DNA of 64,000 bases from Romboutsia sp. CE17 (GCF_012317385.1 NZ_CP051144.1:2976001-3040000); one strand, 5' to 3'; counted from the stretch's first letter, positions 28,972 through 37,505 are shown. Made by a program: numbers and translations. The notes: generated by a model from the letters alone, not told the origin.

Positions 28972-29058
28972 TTGTATAAATTTATGAAAAATAAAAAGGA
29001 GTTGTATGTAAAAAGTAGAATTTTATTATCATATTTATTTTATAGGGGGGATTATTTA

Positions 29059-29547
29059 ATGAAAAAACCATCAAAAATTGCAGTTTTATCTATGGCGACA
29101 GCTATTTTATTAAATGTTAGTTCTATAGGAGTTTATGCGGATTCACAGAAAAATTTAGATGTAAATTCGAGTATTATGCAAGACACTATTTTAGAAAGTG
29201 GTGAAACTTATGATGGAATTGAAGTTTATGGTTTAGATAAGCCATCCACATCAAGTTTTCAAAATTTAAATAATGGGAGTTTGAGTTTTTCAGGCAAAGC
29301 AGAAGCTTCAACATTATATAGTAATAAGCATTTTAAGGGTAAGTCAACTATAAATTATACTATAAAAAATTATGGCTCAAAGAGATTGGTTGTTAAAATT
29401 TACAAATCAGGTTCTTTATTTGCAACAGAAACATTGTATGTTAATGCAAATAGTAGTGCAACTGGAAAAGTGACAGGTTTAGATAGTAGTTCTCTTTACT
29501 ATTTGAAGTTTGAAGCACCAAGTAATTTTTCAGGTACTATATCATAG
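29059..29547 (+). CDS. Secreted protein of unknown function
   Basis: A 162-residue protein with a signal peptide: MKKPSKIA, hydrophobic core to about residue 22, and a likely cleavage after VYADS or nearby. The mature part is rich in Ser, Gly and Tyr and is predicted beta-rich (GSLSFSGKAEAS, KRLVVKIYKSGSLFATETLYV, SLYYLKFEAPSNFSGTIS). The ATG at 29059 is chosen for its GGGGGG site; an in-frame ATG at 28972 would place 29 residues before the signal. It lies next to a VanZ-like gene. No family recognised. Confidence 0.65.
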   Translation: MKKPSKIAVLSMATAILLNVSSIGVYADSQKNLDVNSSIMQDTILESGETYDGIEVYGLDKPSTSSFQNLNNGSLSFSGKAEASTLYSNKHFKGKSTINYTIKNYGSKRLVVKIYKSGSLFATETLYVNANSSATGKVTGLDSSSLYYLKFEAPSNFSGTIS

Positions 29548-29563
29548 AAATTTAATATTAATA

Positions 29564-30142
29564 ATGTCTTTGATTTTGCTTTATTTAAAAAAAATGATAA
29601 TTTATATGTTACTTTTCATACCTATTTATTTAATAATTAGATTAGTTTATATAAAGAAAAAAAATAAGAGTATAAAATTAATTAATGAATTAATTTTAAT
29701 GTTTTTTTGTATTTATTGTTGGGGAGTTGTATCTCAAACAATTATACCTAATTGGAGTATGGGAATTATAAGTGAAACAGGTGAATTTTATTTTAATATA
29801 AATATGTCGAATTCATTAGCTAAGATAAATATAATTCCATTTAAAACATTGTATGAACAAATTTTTACTAATAATTTAAATGTTTCAACTTGGAAAAAAG
29901 TATCAGTTTTAAATATATGTGCAAATATATTTTTATTTATACCATTTGGTTTTTTTATACATGTAATGTGTAAAAATAGTATTAATACAAAACAAGTTAT
30001 TATAATTTCATTAATTACAACTTTAATTATAGAGGTTATTCAATATATAATTGGTCGTAGTGCAGATATAGATGATATCATACTAAATACAATAGGTGTA
30101 CTATCTGGATACTTAACAACGAAATATTATATAAAAAAATAG
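29564..30142 (+). CDS. VanZ-like membrane protein
   Basis: A membrane protein of about 192 residues with five predicted helices. The region NIFLFIPFGFFIHV, then TLIIEVIQYIIGRSADIDDIILNTIGVLSGY, is the VanZ-family signature (acidic EVxQ and RxxDIDDxxxN pattern). VanZ of Tn1546 gives low-level teicoplanin resistance; chromosomal and element relatives are mostly of unknown role. Start choice is uncertain: ATG 29564 follows the previous gene by 17 bases but no strong ribosome site is seen. A terminator overlaps its stop. Confidence 0.75.
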   Translation: MSLILLYLKKMIIYMLLFIPIYLIIRLVYIKKKNKSIKLINELILMFFCIYCWGVVSQTIIPNWSMGIISETGEFYFNINMSNSLAKINIIPFKTLYEQIFTNNLNVSTWKKVSVLNICANIFLFIPFGFFIHVMCKNSINTKQVIIISLITTLIIEVIQYIIGRSADIDDIILNTIGVLSGYLTTKYYIKK

Positions 30143-30167
30143 GAGTTTAATAACTCCTATTTTTTAT
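30133..30167 (+). terminator. Terminator after VanZ-like gene
   Basis: AAATAGGAGTT / AACTCCTATTT with a four-base loop and T-run; the stem overlaps the stop codon. Confidence 0.8.
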
Positions 30168-30352
30168 ATGAAAAATAGGTTTAAAAATTATAAAATGTAA
30201 ATAAAATATATAAAAAAACAGGAGCATAAGCTTTAATTTGTATTTTATCAGGTGTAAATCTATTTAAATCTGATAAATAATACATAAAAATAATTGAATA
30301 TATTATTGATGTATATTTCTCAATATTAATATATTGAGAATTAAATTAATTT

Positions 30353-30466
30353 GTTGTGCTAGTTATTTTACAACACATATTGAAATTACTATATAAAGTT
30401 TTTTACAAAGAATATAAACTATTCTAAACTCTAGTATTTTCAATAATTAAATCTAACTAGCACAAC
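30353..30466. repeat. 114-bp segment bounded by 13-bp inverted repeats
   Basis: GTTGTGCTAGTTA at 30353-30365 and its exact complement at 30454-30466. The interior is AT-rich and non-coding. Size and ends resemble a small non-autonomous insertion, or a pair of recombination half-sites. Confidence 0.4.
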
Positions 30467-30513
30467 GAGTTAAGTTAGCTAAATTTATGATTGAAATATG
30501 AAGTGTTTAATAA

Positions 30514-30633
30514 TTATTATATATTGTAAATTACGTATATGAAAATGGAGAAGTTGCAAGAACTAATTTTAGCATAGGTATAGGGATAAAAGGTTTTAGT
30601 GGAATATATAATTTTCTAGAAGAGCAATATTAG
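30514..30633 (+). pseudogene. C-terminal gene remnant
   Basis: A 39-codon open frame without start, reading NYVYENGEVARTNFSIGIG and GFSGIYNFLEEQY before TAG. Probably the end of a lost gene. Apart from this and the inverted repeat, the 30168-30736 stretch shows no genes. Confidence 0.3.
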
Positions 30634-30736
30634 TATGTGACGAAATTATAAGTCTATAAAAGTATATCCAGTTAAATATATAAATATATGGGAATAAAAT
30701 TTTAATATAAAAATTTATATTTATAGAATATTTTAG

Positions 30737-30765
30737 TTGCAAAATGAGTATTATATTCATATAAT
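30737..30765 (+). promoter_or_regulatory. Promoter of the ToxI repeat RNA
   Basis: TTGCAA (30737-30742), a 17-base spacer, and a perfect TATAAT (30760-30765). Transcription would start around 30772, just before the first repeat. Confidence 0.75.
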
Positions 30766-30777
30766 AGAATTAATAAA

Positions 30778-30882
30778 AGGTGTACCCTACCATTAAGTGG
30801 GAAAGTTAAAAGAGGTGTACCCTACCATTAAGTGGGAAAGTTAAAAGAGGTGTACCCTACCATTAAGTGGGAAAGTTAAAAG
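30778..30882 (+). repeat. Three perfect 35-bp direct repeats
   Basis: The unit begins AGGTGTACCCTACC and ends GGGAAAGTTAAAAG; all three copies are identical and adjoin with no spacer, which separates them from a CRISPR array. Confidence 0.95.
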
Positions 30883-30902
30883 AAGCGAAAGCTTCTTTTT
30901 TT
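30881..30902 (+). terminator. ToxI terminator/attenuator
   Basis: AGAAGC - GAAA - GCTTCT followed by six T. Sited between the repeats and toxN, it would let most transcripts end as ToxI and a minority read on into toxN, the usual type III arrangement. Confidence 0.9.
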
Positions 30903-30920
30903 ATATATAGGGGGAAATAG

Positions 30921-31427
30921 ATGAACTCAGAGGATAAAATTTGGTTCTATGAAGTAACAGATGATTATATTGACTATTTGAGAAAATTTGATAAAAAAGT
31001 TCCAAATAGTAAAATATTGGACAGGAAGCATACTAGAAAATATATAGGAGTACTTTTTACCATTAATGGATTTAAATATATAGCACCACTATCTTCATAT
31101 AAAGACAAGCATAACTCAATGAAGGAATCTATAGATTTCTTAAAAGTTAAGGATTATGCTGTTATAAATTTGAATAATATGATTCCTGTCATAGATGAGT
31201 GTATATCTAAAGTGATGTTTGAAGAGGTTAGTGATGAGTATTATAAAGACCTTCTTGAAAATGAATACAAAGTAATTAAAACTAAAAAAAATCAAATACT
31301 AAAAAATGCTAATATAGTATATAATCAGGTTACAAAGTATAAGAAACAAAAAGGACTAATAAATAGATGTTGTGATTTTAATCTTTTAGAAGAAAAAGCA
31401 GAAATTTATTTTCAGAAAAATTACTAG
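30921..31427 (+). CDS. toxN: Type III toxin ToxN/AbiQ-family endoribonuclease
   Basis: A 168-residue protein matching the ToxN/AbiQ family. It has the N-terminal YEVTDDYIDYLRKFDKKVP motif, YIGVLFTINGFKYIAPLSS, the active-site-like SSYKDKH (residues 58-64), and NLNNMIPV near residue 105, all in family order and at family length. These toxins are sequence-specific RNases of a Kid/MazF-like fold. They are neutralised by the RNA made from the repeats upstream and often abort phage infection. GGGGG lies about nine bases before the ATG and about 20 bases after the ToxI terminator. It sits at the right end of the island, where it could also stabilise it. Confidence 0.88.
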   Translation: MNSEDKIWFYEVTDDYIDYLRKFDKKVPNSKILDRKHTRKYIGVLFTINGFKYIAPLSSYKDKHNSMKESIDFLKVKDYAVINLNNMIPVIDECISKVMFEEVSDEYYKDLLENEYKVIKTKKNQILKNANIVYNQVTKYKKQKGLINRCCDFNLLEEKAEIYFQKNY

Positions 31428-31454
31428 CAATAACGTAAGTAGCTTTATATAAAT

Positions 31455-31481
31455 ATAGTTAAGAATGTTGATTTATAAAAT
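31455..31481. repeat. attR-like repeat downstream of toxN
   Basis: ATAGTTAAGAA, TGT, TGATTTATAAAAT. Matches the copy across the rlmD stop codon in 24 of 27 bases with identical spacing, and would encode the same rlmD-like tail ending in DL-stop. Confidence 0.65.
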
Positions 31482-31525
31482 TATATAATGATAAAACTTA
31501 AAAATACATAGTAAGAATTAAAATA

Positions 31526-31564
31526 AAAATTAGAGTATTTATTATTAATAGATACTCTAATTTT
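31526..31564 (+). terminator. Terminator beyond toxN and attR
   Basis: Thirteen-base arms AAAATTAGAGTAT / ATACTCTAATTTT. Being outside the att-like copy, it may be the original terminator of rlmD. Confidence 0.75.
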
Positions 31565-32199
31565 CATTTTTAAAAGAGGAATATCATACAAGTCAAAACT
31601 AAGGTATTATTTACAGAATTATAGTTAAAGAAGAAGGTAAAATACATTCAAGTATTAGATTTAATAATTGATTTTAGGTTAATTATTTTCACAAATCCTT
31701 TAATTAAAACTAACGTGGCTTATATGATTATAAAATCAAAGAAATGTATAGGATGACTAGTAAAGGCTATAGCAAATAAATATATAGTTACTATATTAGA
31801 TTTTAGAATAAATAATAGATTATTAGTACTATATAAAAGACTAGCTGGGACTTTATATTAATTAAGTCAAAAACAGATGATATAAATAAAATAATATTGT
31901 TTATAGAAGAAAACATTTTAGATAAATAACACTACATCATAATTTTAAGTTTTTATTCTGTCTACGCACAACACTTAAGACATGTAGAGAGTGTAGCTAA
32001 GTTAGTAAGAAAATAATAGAATATACTTTATTACAGATTTAGATGTCCCCTATAATTATAGGGGACATAAATATTTTACAAATATATATTGAATTCAAAA
32101 ATATTATTAAATTACTCAATATTTACTTTAAGGTTATTTTAAGGTTTAAAAAGTATTATAAAAATACTTAATTTAAACATAGAGGAGTAATCTGAGTAT
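31565..32199. other. Decayed, gene-free stretch
   Basis: About 635 bases with short open frames broken by many stops (for example one reading IIVKEEGKIHSSIRFNN), consistent with decayed genes. It includes a perfect 22-bp palindrome GTCCCCTATAA... at 32045-32066 without a strong T-run. No intact gene or RNA recognised. Confidence 0.5.
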
Positions 32200-32904
32200 A
32201 TGTCAAAAAGAAAAAATAAATTTGTATTAAAGTTTTTAACCGGATTTTTTTCAGTTTTATTGGTAATTAGTATTTATAATGTATTTTATAATTTTAATGT
32301 AAGAGAAAATTCTATAGAAAGTAAAGTTAAATCTGTATCAGAAGAGGATAAGGATGTTGTAGTTATAGATATAGGTCATGGAGGAAATGATCAAGGCACA
32401 CAAAATTTATATAGTGGAGTAGTAGAGAAAGATATAACTTTAGAAATTGGGATGAAGATTGAACAAATATTAAAAGAAGATAGTAGCATAGAGGTTTTAA
32501 CTACTAGAACAACAGATGTATATTTATCTTAAAAGGATAGAATTAATTTCTCAAATAATAAAAATGCTGATGTATTTGTATCAATACACTGCAATGCAGA
32601 TCCTGCTGGAACCTCATCTATAAATGGCGTAGAAACCTTTTATTGGAAAGATGATACGCAGGAATCTAAAAATTTAGCTCAAGCAATTCAATCTAGTATA
32701 GTTAATAGTCTAGATGTTAAAGATAGAGGAATAAAAAAAGAAGAGTTTGCAGTTATAAAAAGTACAAAGTGCCCATCAGTGTTAGTAGAAACTGGTTTTT
32801 TAAGTAATAATATAGAAGCGAATAATTTATCTAACGATGATTATCAAGAAAAAATGGCAGAAGCTATAGTAGATGGAATTAAAGAGTATCTAACTGAAAA
32901 TTAA
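32200..32904 (+). pseudogene. N-acetylmuramoyl-L-alanine amidase interrupted by TAA
   Basis: An Amidase_3 (AmiC/CwlD-type) zinc amidase split by a stop. Codons 1-110 give a membrane segment (LKFLTGFFSVLLVISIYNVFY) and the first zinc motif VVIDIGHGGNDQGT, ending at TAA (32530-32532) after DVYLS. The same frame continues with KDRINFSNNKNADVFVSIHCNA, containing the second zinc histidine, then VLVETGFLSNN with the catalytic glutamate, to TAA at 32902-32904. Family members usually have leucine or a similar residue at the stop, so one base change (such as TTA to TAA) explains it. The first fragment lacks most catalytic residues. Confidence 0.85.
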
Positions 32905-32918
32905 ATTTAATAAATATA

Positions 32919-32969
32919 TTCAATATAAATGACCTATTTAATTTTGTTAAATAGGTCATTTATATTGAA
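32919..32969. terminator. 23-bp perfect stem hairpin
   Basis: Arms of 23 bases with a five-base loop (TTTTG), no mismatch, just after the amidase frame. Longer than a usual terminator and without a strong T-run; it may serve as one or be a small repeat element. The rest of 32970-33217 shows only the promoter region of the next gene. Confidence 0.55.
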
Positions 32970-33217
32970 GTAAGAATATTTAATAATTATATGAATCAAA
33001 TTTATGATAAAATGCTTTAAATTAATTATAATATATTTTTTACTTTTGAATTGTAACTAAATGCTTGTATCTAATTATATAATAAACTAATGTGAAAATT
33101 ACTAAAGTGTATAACTAAATTGTAAGAAAATTTGTAAGATAAACTTAAGATTTATAGTGTATACTTAGTTCAGAAGAAGTAAAATAATTATATTAAAAGA
33201 TAATTTGGGGGATAAAA

Positions 33218-34273
33218 ATGAAGAATAATATAAATAAATCAGTATTACAATATGGATTTTTAATTTTATTAATAGGAATAACTACGAGTATAGTTTTTAG
33301 AACTTTAGATGTCAGTTTATTATCAAGTATATTGAAAATGGTGGATGAAAAATATTTAGTAATTGGTGTAATAGCAATATTAATAAATATTGCTTTAGAA
33401 GGGTTAGTACTAAGGATATTAATTGATGGAATACATAAAGTTAACGTTAGATTTAGGGGATTAAAATTAGCTACTATCGGATTTTATTATAATTTAGTTA
33501 CACCATTTGCTTCAGGTAGTCAACCAATGCAGATATATATACTAACTAAATATAAAATACCACTAAGCAAGGCTGGAGCAATAATAACTAATCAGTCTAT
33601 GCTTTATCAACTTGTAATTACTATGTACTGTTCTATTTTGATTATATTTAATTTTAATCTTATAAGAACTCAAATGAGCAAAATGATGCTTTTAGTTGTA
33701 TTAGGTATAGCTATGAATATATTTACTTTATTAATGTTACTACTTGTAATTCTTAATCCAGTAAAAGTTAAGGAGTTTTGTAGAATAGTTTTAAGATTTA
33801 TGAGCAAATTTAAATTATTTAAAATATTAGAAAGTAAGTTAAGTAATTTTGAAAACTTTATAGATGATTATAGTGAATCTATACAGTTTTTTATGAAAAA
33901 TAAAAAACTAATGATATCGAGTATAGTTCTTACAATAATTCAAATTAGTTTTTATTTTAGTATATCTTTTTGGATATATAAAGCATTTAACCTACAAGGT
34001 CACACTTATTTAAATATATTAACTCTACAAGTTCTTTTATATATGGCAATATCACCTATACCAACTCCAGGAAATGTTGGTGCTAATGAATTAGCATTTT
34101 TTACAATTTTTAAGGATGTATTTCCTTCACATCTAATAGGATATGCAGTATTCTTATATGGAGGATTTATGTATTATTTAATATTAATTGGAAGTGGAAT
34201 ATTTACTATAATTACACATCATAGAATGAAATATGTATCAATTTCAAATCCTAGTTTAGTTTCAAAGGAATAA
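33218..34273 (+). CDS. Flippase-like membrane protein (LPG synthase TM / UPF0104 family)
   Basis: A 351-residue protein with about eight membrane helices. The conserved block TPFASGSQPMQIYILTKYKIPLSKAGA near residue 95 and PTPGNVGANELAFFTIFK near 285 define the family that includes the membrane part of MprF and YbhN. It lacks the soluble lysyl-transfer domain of MprF, so it probably does not lysinylate lipids itself; a lipid-flipping role is inferred. GGGGGG precedes the ATG, and a strong terminator follows. Confidence 0.85.
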   Translation: MKNNINKSVLQYGFLILLIGITTSIVFRTLDVSLLSSILKMVDEKYLVIGVIAILINIALEGLVLRILIDGIHKVNVRFRGLKLATIGFYYNLVTPFASGSQPMQIYILTKYKIPLSKAGAIITNQSMLYQLVITMYCSILIIFNFNLIRTQMSKMMLLVVLGIAMNIFTLLMLLLVILNPVKVKEFCRIVLRFMSKFKLFKILESKLSNFENFIDDYSESIQFFMKNKKLMISSIVLTIIQISFYFSISFWIYKAFNLQGHTYLNILTLQVLLYMAISPIPTPGNVGANELAFFTIFKDVFPSHLIGYAVFLYGGFMYYLILIGSGIFTIITHHRMKYVSISNPSLVSKE

Positions 34274-34284
34274 ATATTAATTAA

Positions 34285-34330
34285 AAAAGTCTTATTTATG
34301 CTAATTTAATTAGCATGAATAAGACTTTTT
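34285..34330 (+). terminator. Terminator after flippase-like gene
   Basis: AAAAGTCTTATT / AATAAGACTTTTT outer arms with a further ATGCTAAT / ATTAGCAT inner stem. The following 210 bases up to fdhF hold no recognised element. Confidence 0.85.
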
Positions 34331-34540
34331 ATTATATGTAAAATAAAACAGTAAAACTATACAAGGATTTATAGAAAGATTATTGAATTTAAATATAATT
34401 AGTCATTTCAAATCAATTCTATTAGAATATCCAAATTTTAATCTTTAAATTAATTAAGTTATATAAGTTTAAACATAGAAATTTAAATATTTATTCTATG
34501 AGATAGACTTAAATAAAAAAATATTCTAAGGGGGAGTTAT

Positions 34541-36685
34541 ATGGAGAAAAAAGTATTAACTGTATGTCCTTATTGTGGTGCAGGCTGCCAACTTTATCTT
34601 GTTGTAAAAGATAACAAAATTTTAAGAGCAGAACCTGCAAATGGAAGAACAAACGAAGGAAACTTATGTTTAAAAGGATATTATGGTTGGGATTTCTTAA
34701 ATGACCCAAAGATTCTGACACCAAGATTGAAGAAACCTTTAATAAGAAAAAATGGGAACTTAGAAGAAGTAGAGTGGGAAGAAGCTATTACATATACGGC
34801 TTCAAGATTAAATGAAATAAAAGAGAAGTATGGACCAGATTCTATAATGGGTACAGGATCTGCCAGGGGGCCTGGGAATGAAGCAAATTATATAATGCAA
34901 AAATTCATGAGAGCTACAGTAGGAACTAATAATATAGACCACTGTGCTCGTGTTTGACATGCGCCATCTGTAGCCGGTCTGGCTTACTCACTAGGTAGTG
35001 GGGCGATGTCTAATTCTATACCAGAAATTGAAGATACAAATTTATTGCTTGTATTTGGATATAATGGGGCTGATTCTCATCCAATAGTAGCAAGAAGAAT
35101 AGTTAGAGCAAAGGAAAAGGGTGCAAAAATAATTACAGTTGACCCTAGGGTTACTGAAACTGCAAGAGTATCAGATATGCATCTAGCATTAAAGGGTGGA
35201 ACTAATATGATATTAGTTAATGCCTTTGGAAATGTGTTAATAGAAGAAAATCTATATAATAAACAGTTCGTAGAAGAGCATACTCAAGGGTTTGAAGAAT
35301 ATAAGAAAATAGTCAAAGATTATACTCCAGAATATGCAGAAAAACATACAGGGGTTCCAAAAGAAACTATAAGAAAAGCAATGAGAGAATATGCAAAAGC
35401 TAAAGATGCTATGATACTTTATGGAATGGGTGTATGCCAATTTGGTCAAGCAGTTGATGTTGTTAAAGGTCTTGCATCACTTGCACTTTTAACAGGAAAC
35501 TTTGGTAGACCTAATGTTGGAATAGGTCCAGTGCGTGGACAAAATAATGTTCAAGGTGCCTGTGATATGGGAGCTCTTCCTAATGTTTATCCAGGATATC
35601 AAAGCGTAACAAATCCAGAAGTTAGAGAAAAGTTTGAAAATGCTTGGGGCGTTAAGTTATCAGAAAATAATGGATATAGTTTAACTGAGGTACCACATTT
35701 AGTTTTAAAAGATAAAAAACTAAAAGCATACTATATATTTGGTGAAGATCCAGTTCAAAGTGATCCAGATGCAGCTGAAGTAAGAGAAGCCCTTGATGAG
35801 TTAGAGTTTGTAATTGTACAAGATATATTTATGAATAAGACTGCACTTCATGCGGACGTGATACTGCCAGCAACTTCTTGGGGAGAACATGAGGGTGTTT
35901 ATACTAGTGCCGATAGAGGGTTTCAAATAATGAGAAAGGCATTAGAACCTAAAGGAGATGTTAAAACTGATTGGCAAATAATATGCGAAATATCAACAGC
36001 AATGGGATATCCTATGAATTATAAAGATACTAAGGAAATTTGGGATGAAATGAGAAGTTTAACTCCAAGTTTTGCAGGTGCAACTTATGAAAAAATAGAA
36101 AAGCAAGGAAGTGTACAGTGGCCTTGTAGACATGAATCTCAAGAAGATATAGGTACTAAATATCTTCATAAAGATGGTGAATTTTCAACTCCTAATGGGA
36201 AAGGAAACCTGTTTGCAGCTGAATGGAGACCTCCAATGGAATTAGAAGATGAAGAGTATCCATTTAGCTTATGTACAGTTAGAGAAGTAGGTCATTACTC
36301 AGTTAGAACAATGACAGGTAACTGTAGAGCGCTTGCTAAACTTGAAGATGAACCTGGATACATTCAAATAAGTGAAATAGATGCTGAAAGGCTAGGAATA
36401 GAAGATTCTGAATTAGTTAGAGTAAGTTCAAGAAGAGGTAGTGTATTAACTAGAGCATTAGTTACAGATAGAGTAAAACAAGGAGCTACATACATGACAT
36501 ACCAATGGTGGGTAGGAGCTTGTAATGAACTTACAATAGCAAATTTAGATCCTGTATCAAAAACTCCAGAATATAAATATTGTGCTATAAAAATTGAAAA
36601 AATAGAAAATCAAGAGTGGGCAGAGCAACAGTTAAAAGTAGAATATGAAAGTATAAAATCAAAGATGTTAGCCAAAAACATATAA
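34541..36685 (+). CDS. fdhF: Formate dehydrogenase H, selenocysteine-containing catalytic subunit
   Basis: A 714-residue molybdenum/tungsten bis-MGD enzyme that oxidises formate to carbon dioxide. The N-terminal [4Fe-4S] site is CPYCGAGCQLYLV with a later cysteine in NLCLKGYYGWD. The active-site codon at 34955-34957 is TGA, read as selenocysteine 139, within DHCARV-Sec-HAPSVAGLA, the conserved FdhF context. The frame continues without change to TAA at 36685. A bacterial SECIS stem follows the TGA. Later segments include GQNNVQGACDMG and the C-terminal dinucleotide-binding domain. It leads an operon with fdhD, two HydN-like proteins and an [FeFe] hydrogenase, so it probably feeds formate electrons to proton reduction, or runs in reverse. 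Confidence 0.96.
34955..34990 (+). promoter_or_regulatory. Bacterial SECIS element in fdhF
   Basis: Directly after the in-frame TGA, GTAGCC (34970-34975) can pair with GGCTTAC, exposing the loop GGTCT at 34976-34980. The GGUCU apical loop at about 18 bases from the UGA matches the SelB-binding SECIS of E. coli fdhF. Confidence 0.85.
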
Positions 36686-36707
36686 ATGGGGAAGGGGATA
36701 TTCTGAT

Positions 36708-37469
36708 ATGCAAGATGGAAATATACGAAGTAATACCACTAAGGTTTCAATAATAAAATTAGAAGAATTTAGCTATAAGTGTACAGAAGATAAAGTAATA
36801 ACAGAATATCCTTTTAGTCTGATTATAAATGGAAAAGATAAAAAAACTTTTTTATGCACGCCTTATAAGTTAGAGGAGCTTACTGTAGGATATTTGACAA
36901 CAAAGGGATATATAAGAGAGGAAAAAGATATTATTAGCTTAGAAATTGATGAGACTAGAAAAATTTCTAATGTTACTACAAAAAATATAGAAATGCCTTA
37001 CGAAAATCAAATAATAGAGCTGAACGAAATGAATAACTTTAAATATGAAGTTATAGAAAGTGACACACACATTCATGTAGACACAGTCTATGAAATAATG
37101 AAATTTAACTTAAACTATTCTAGATTGTTTAAGGATACTGGTGGGGCTCATTGTGTTGCTATTTTTGAAAATGACAAAGAAATTGTTGTTTGTGAAGATG
37201 TGGCTAGACATAATGCAATGGATAAGGCAATTGGATATTGTATATTAAAAAACATAAATTTAGATAATAAGATAATAGTTGTAAGTGGAAGAATATCTTT
37301 TGAAATGTTGTCTAAAGCAGCAAAAGCTAAGATTCCAATTATTATATCAAAGTCAGCTCCAACTAACTTATCTATTGAATTAGCTAATAAATTAAATATA
37401 ACTCTTATAGGATTTGTAAGGGGTCAAAAGATGAATATATATACTCATTCACATAGAGTAAAGGTATAA
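36708..37469 (+). CDS. fdhD: Formate dehydrogenase sulfurtransferase FdhD
   Basis: A 253-residue FdhD, which transfers sulfur from a cysteine desulfurase to the Mo-bis-MGD cofactor so that formate dehydrogenase becomes active. Family landmarks seen are the FKDTGGAHCVAIF segment, EDVARHNAMDKAIGY near residue 167 and SGRISFEMLSKAAKAKIPIIISKSAPTNLSIELA. GGGGAAGGGG lies ahead of the ATG, 22 bases after fdhF, consistent with one operon. Confidence 0.95.
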   Translation: MQDGNIRSNTTKVSIIKLEEFSYKCTEDKVITEYPFSLIINGKDKKTFLCTPYKLEELTVGYLTTKGYIREEKDIISLEIDETRKISNVTTKNIEMPYENQIIELNEMNNFKYEVIESDTHIHVDTVYEIMKFNLNYSRLFKDTGGAHCVAIFENDKEIVVCEDVARHNAMDKAIGYCILKNINLDNKIIVVSGRISFEMLSKAAKAKIPIIISKSAPTNLSIELANKLNITLIGFVRGQKMNIYTHSHRVKV

Positions 37470-37505
37470 ATCGATCGAATAATAAACTAAAAAGGTGGAG
37501 GGAAT

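Larger units (their letters stand above)
30772..30902 (+). ncRNA. toxI: ToxI antitoxin RNA (three tandem repeats)
   Basis: A predicted small RNA of about 130 bases: sigma-70-type promoter, three perfect head-to-tail 35-base repeats (30778-30812, 30813-30847, 30848-30882) and an intrinsic terminator. Each unit contains CCCTAC and GTGGG, which can pair, and an A-rich joint GTTAAAAG. In type III toxin-antitoxin systems the toxin ribonuclease cuts such a transcript into single repeats, each folding as a pseudoknot and inhibiting one toxin molecule in a ring complex. Repeat number and length match known ToxI/AbiQ antitoxins. The pseudoknot and cut site here are inferred. Confidence 0.85.
17119..31481. 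mobile_element. Putative integrated genomic island at rlmD
   Basis: A 14.4-kb block bounded by the att-like repeats, with two large serine recombinases immediately inside the left end. It holds a rolling-circle-type Rep, winged-helix proteins, two ECF sigma/DUF4179 units, a resolvase, a VanZ-like gene, gene remnants and a type III toxin-antitoxin locus at the right end. The 3' end of rumA/rlmD is a known hotspot for integrative elements in Firmicutes. No relaxase, coupling protein or type IV secretion gene was seen, so self-transfer is unlikely; it may be mobilisable or decayed, and may be a composite of several insertions. Boundaries are inferred from the repeats. Confidence 0.6.

Noticed and set aside
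30778-30882. Three 35-bp repeats considered as a CRISPR array
   Set aside because: The units abut with no unique spacers and lie between a promoter and a terminator ahead of a ToxN-like gene, which is the type III antitoxin layout.
32045-32066. 22-bp palindrome considered as a terminator
   Set aside because: No T-run follows and no intact gene precedes it; kept only as a note within the decayed stretch.
31565-32199. Short frames after toxN considered as phage genes
   Set aside because: Too broken by stops to assign to any gene or family.
34955-34957. TGA in fdhF considered as a stop or frameshift
   Set aside because: It sits at the conserved selenocysteine position, the frame is unchanged after it, and a SECIS stem follows.
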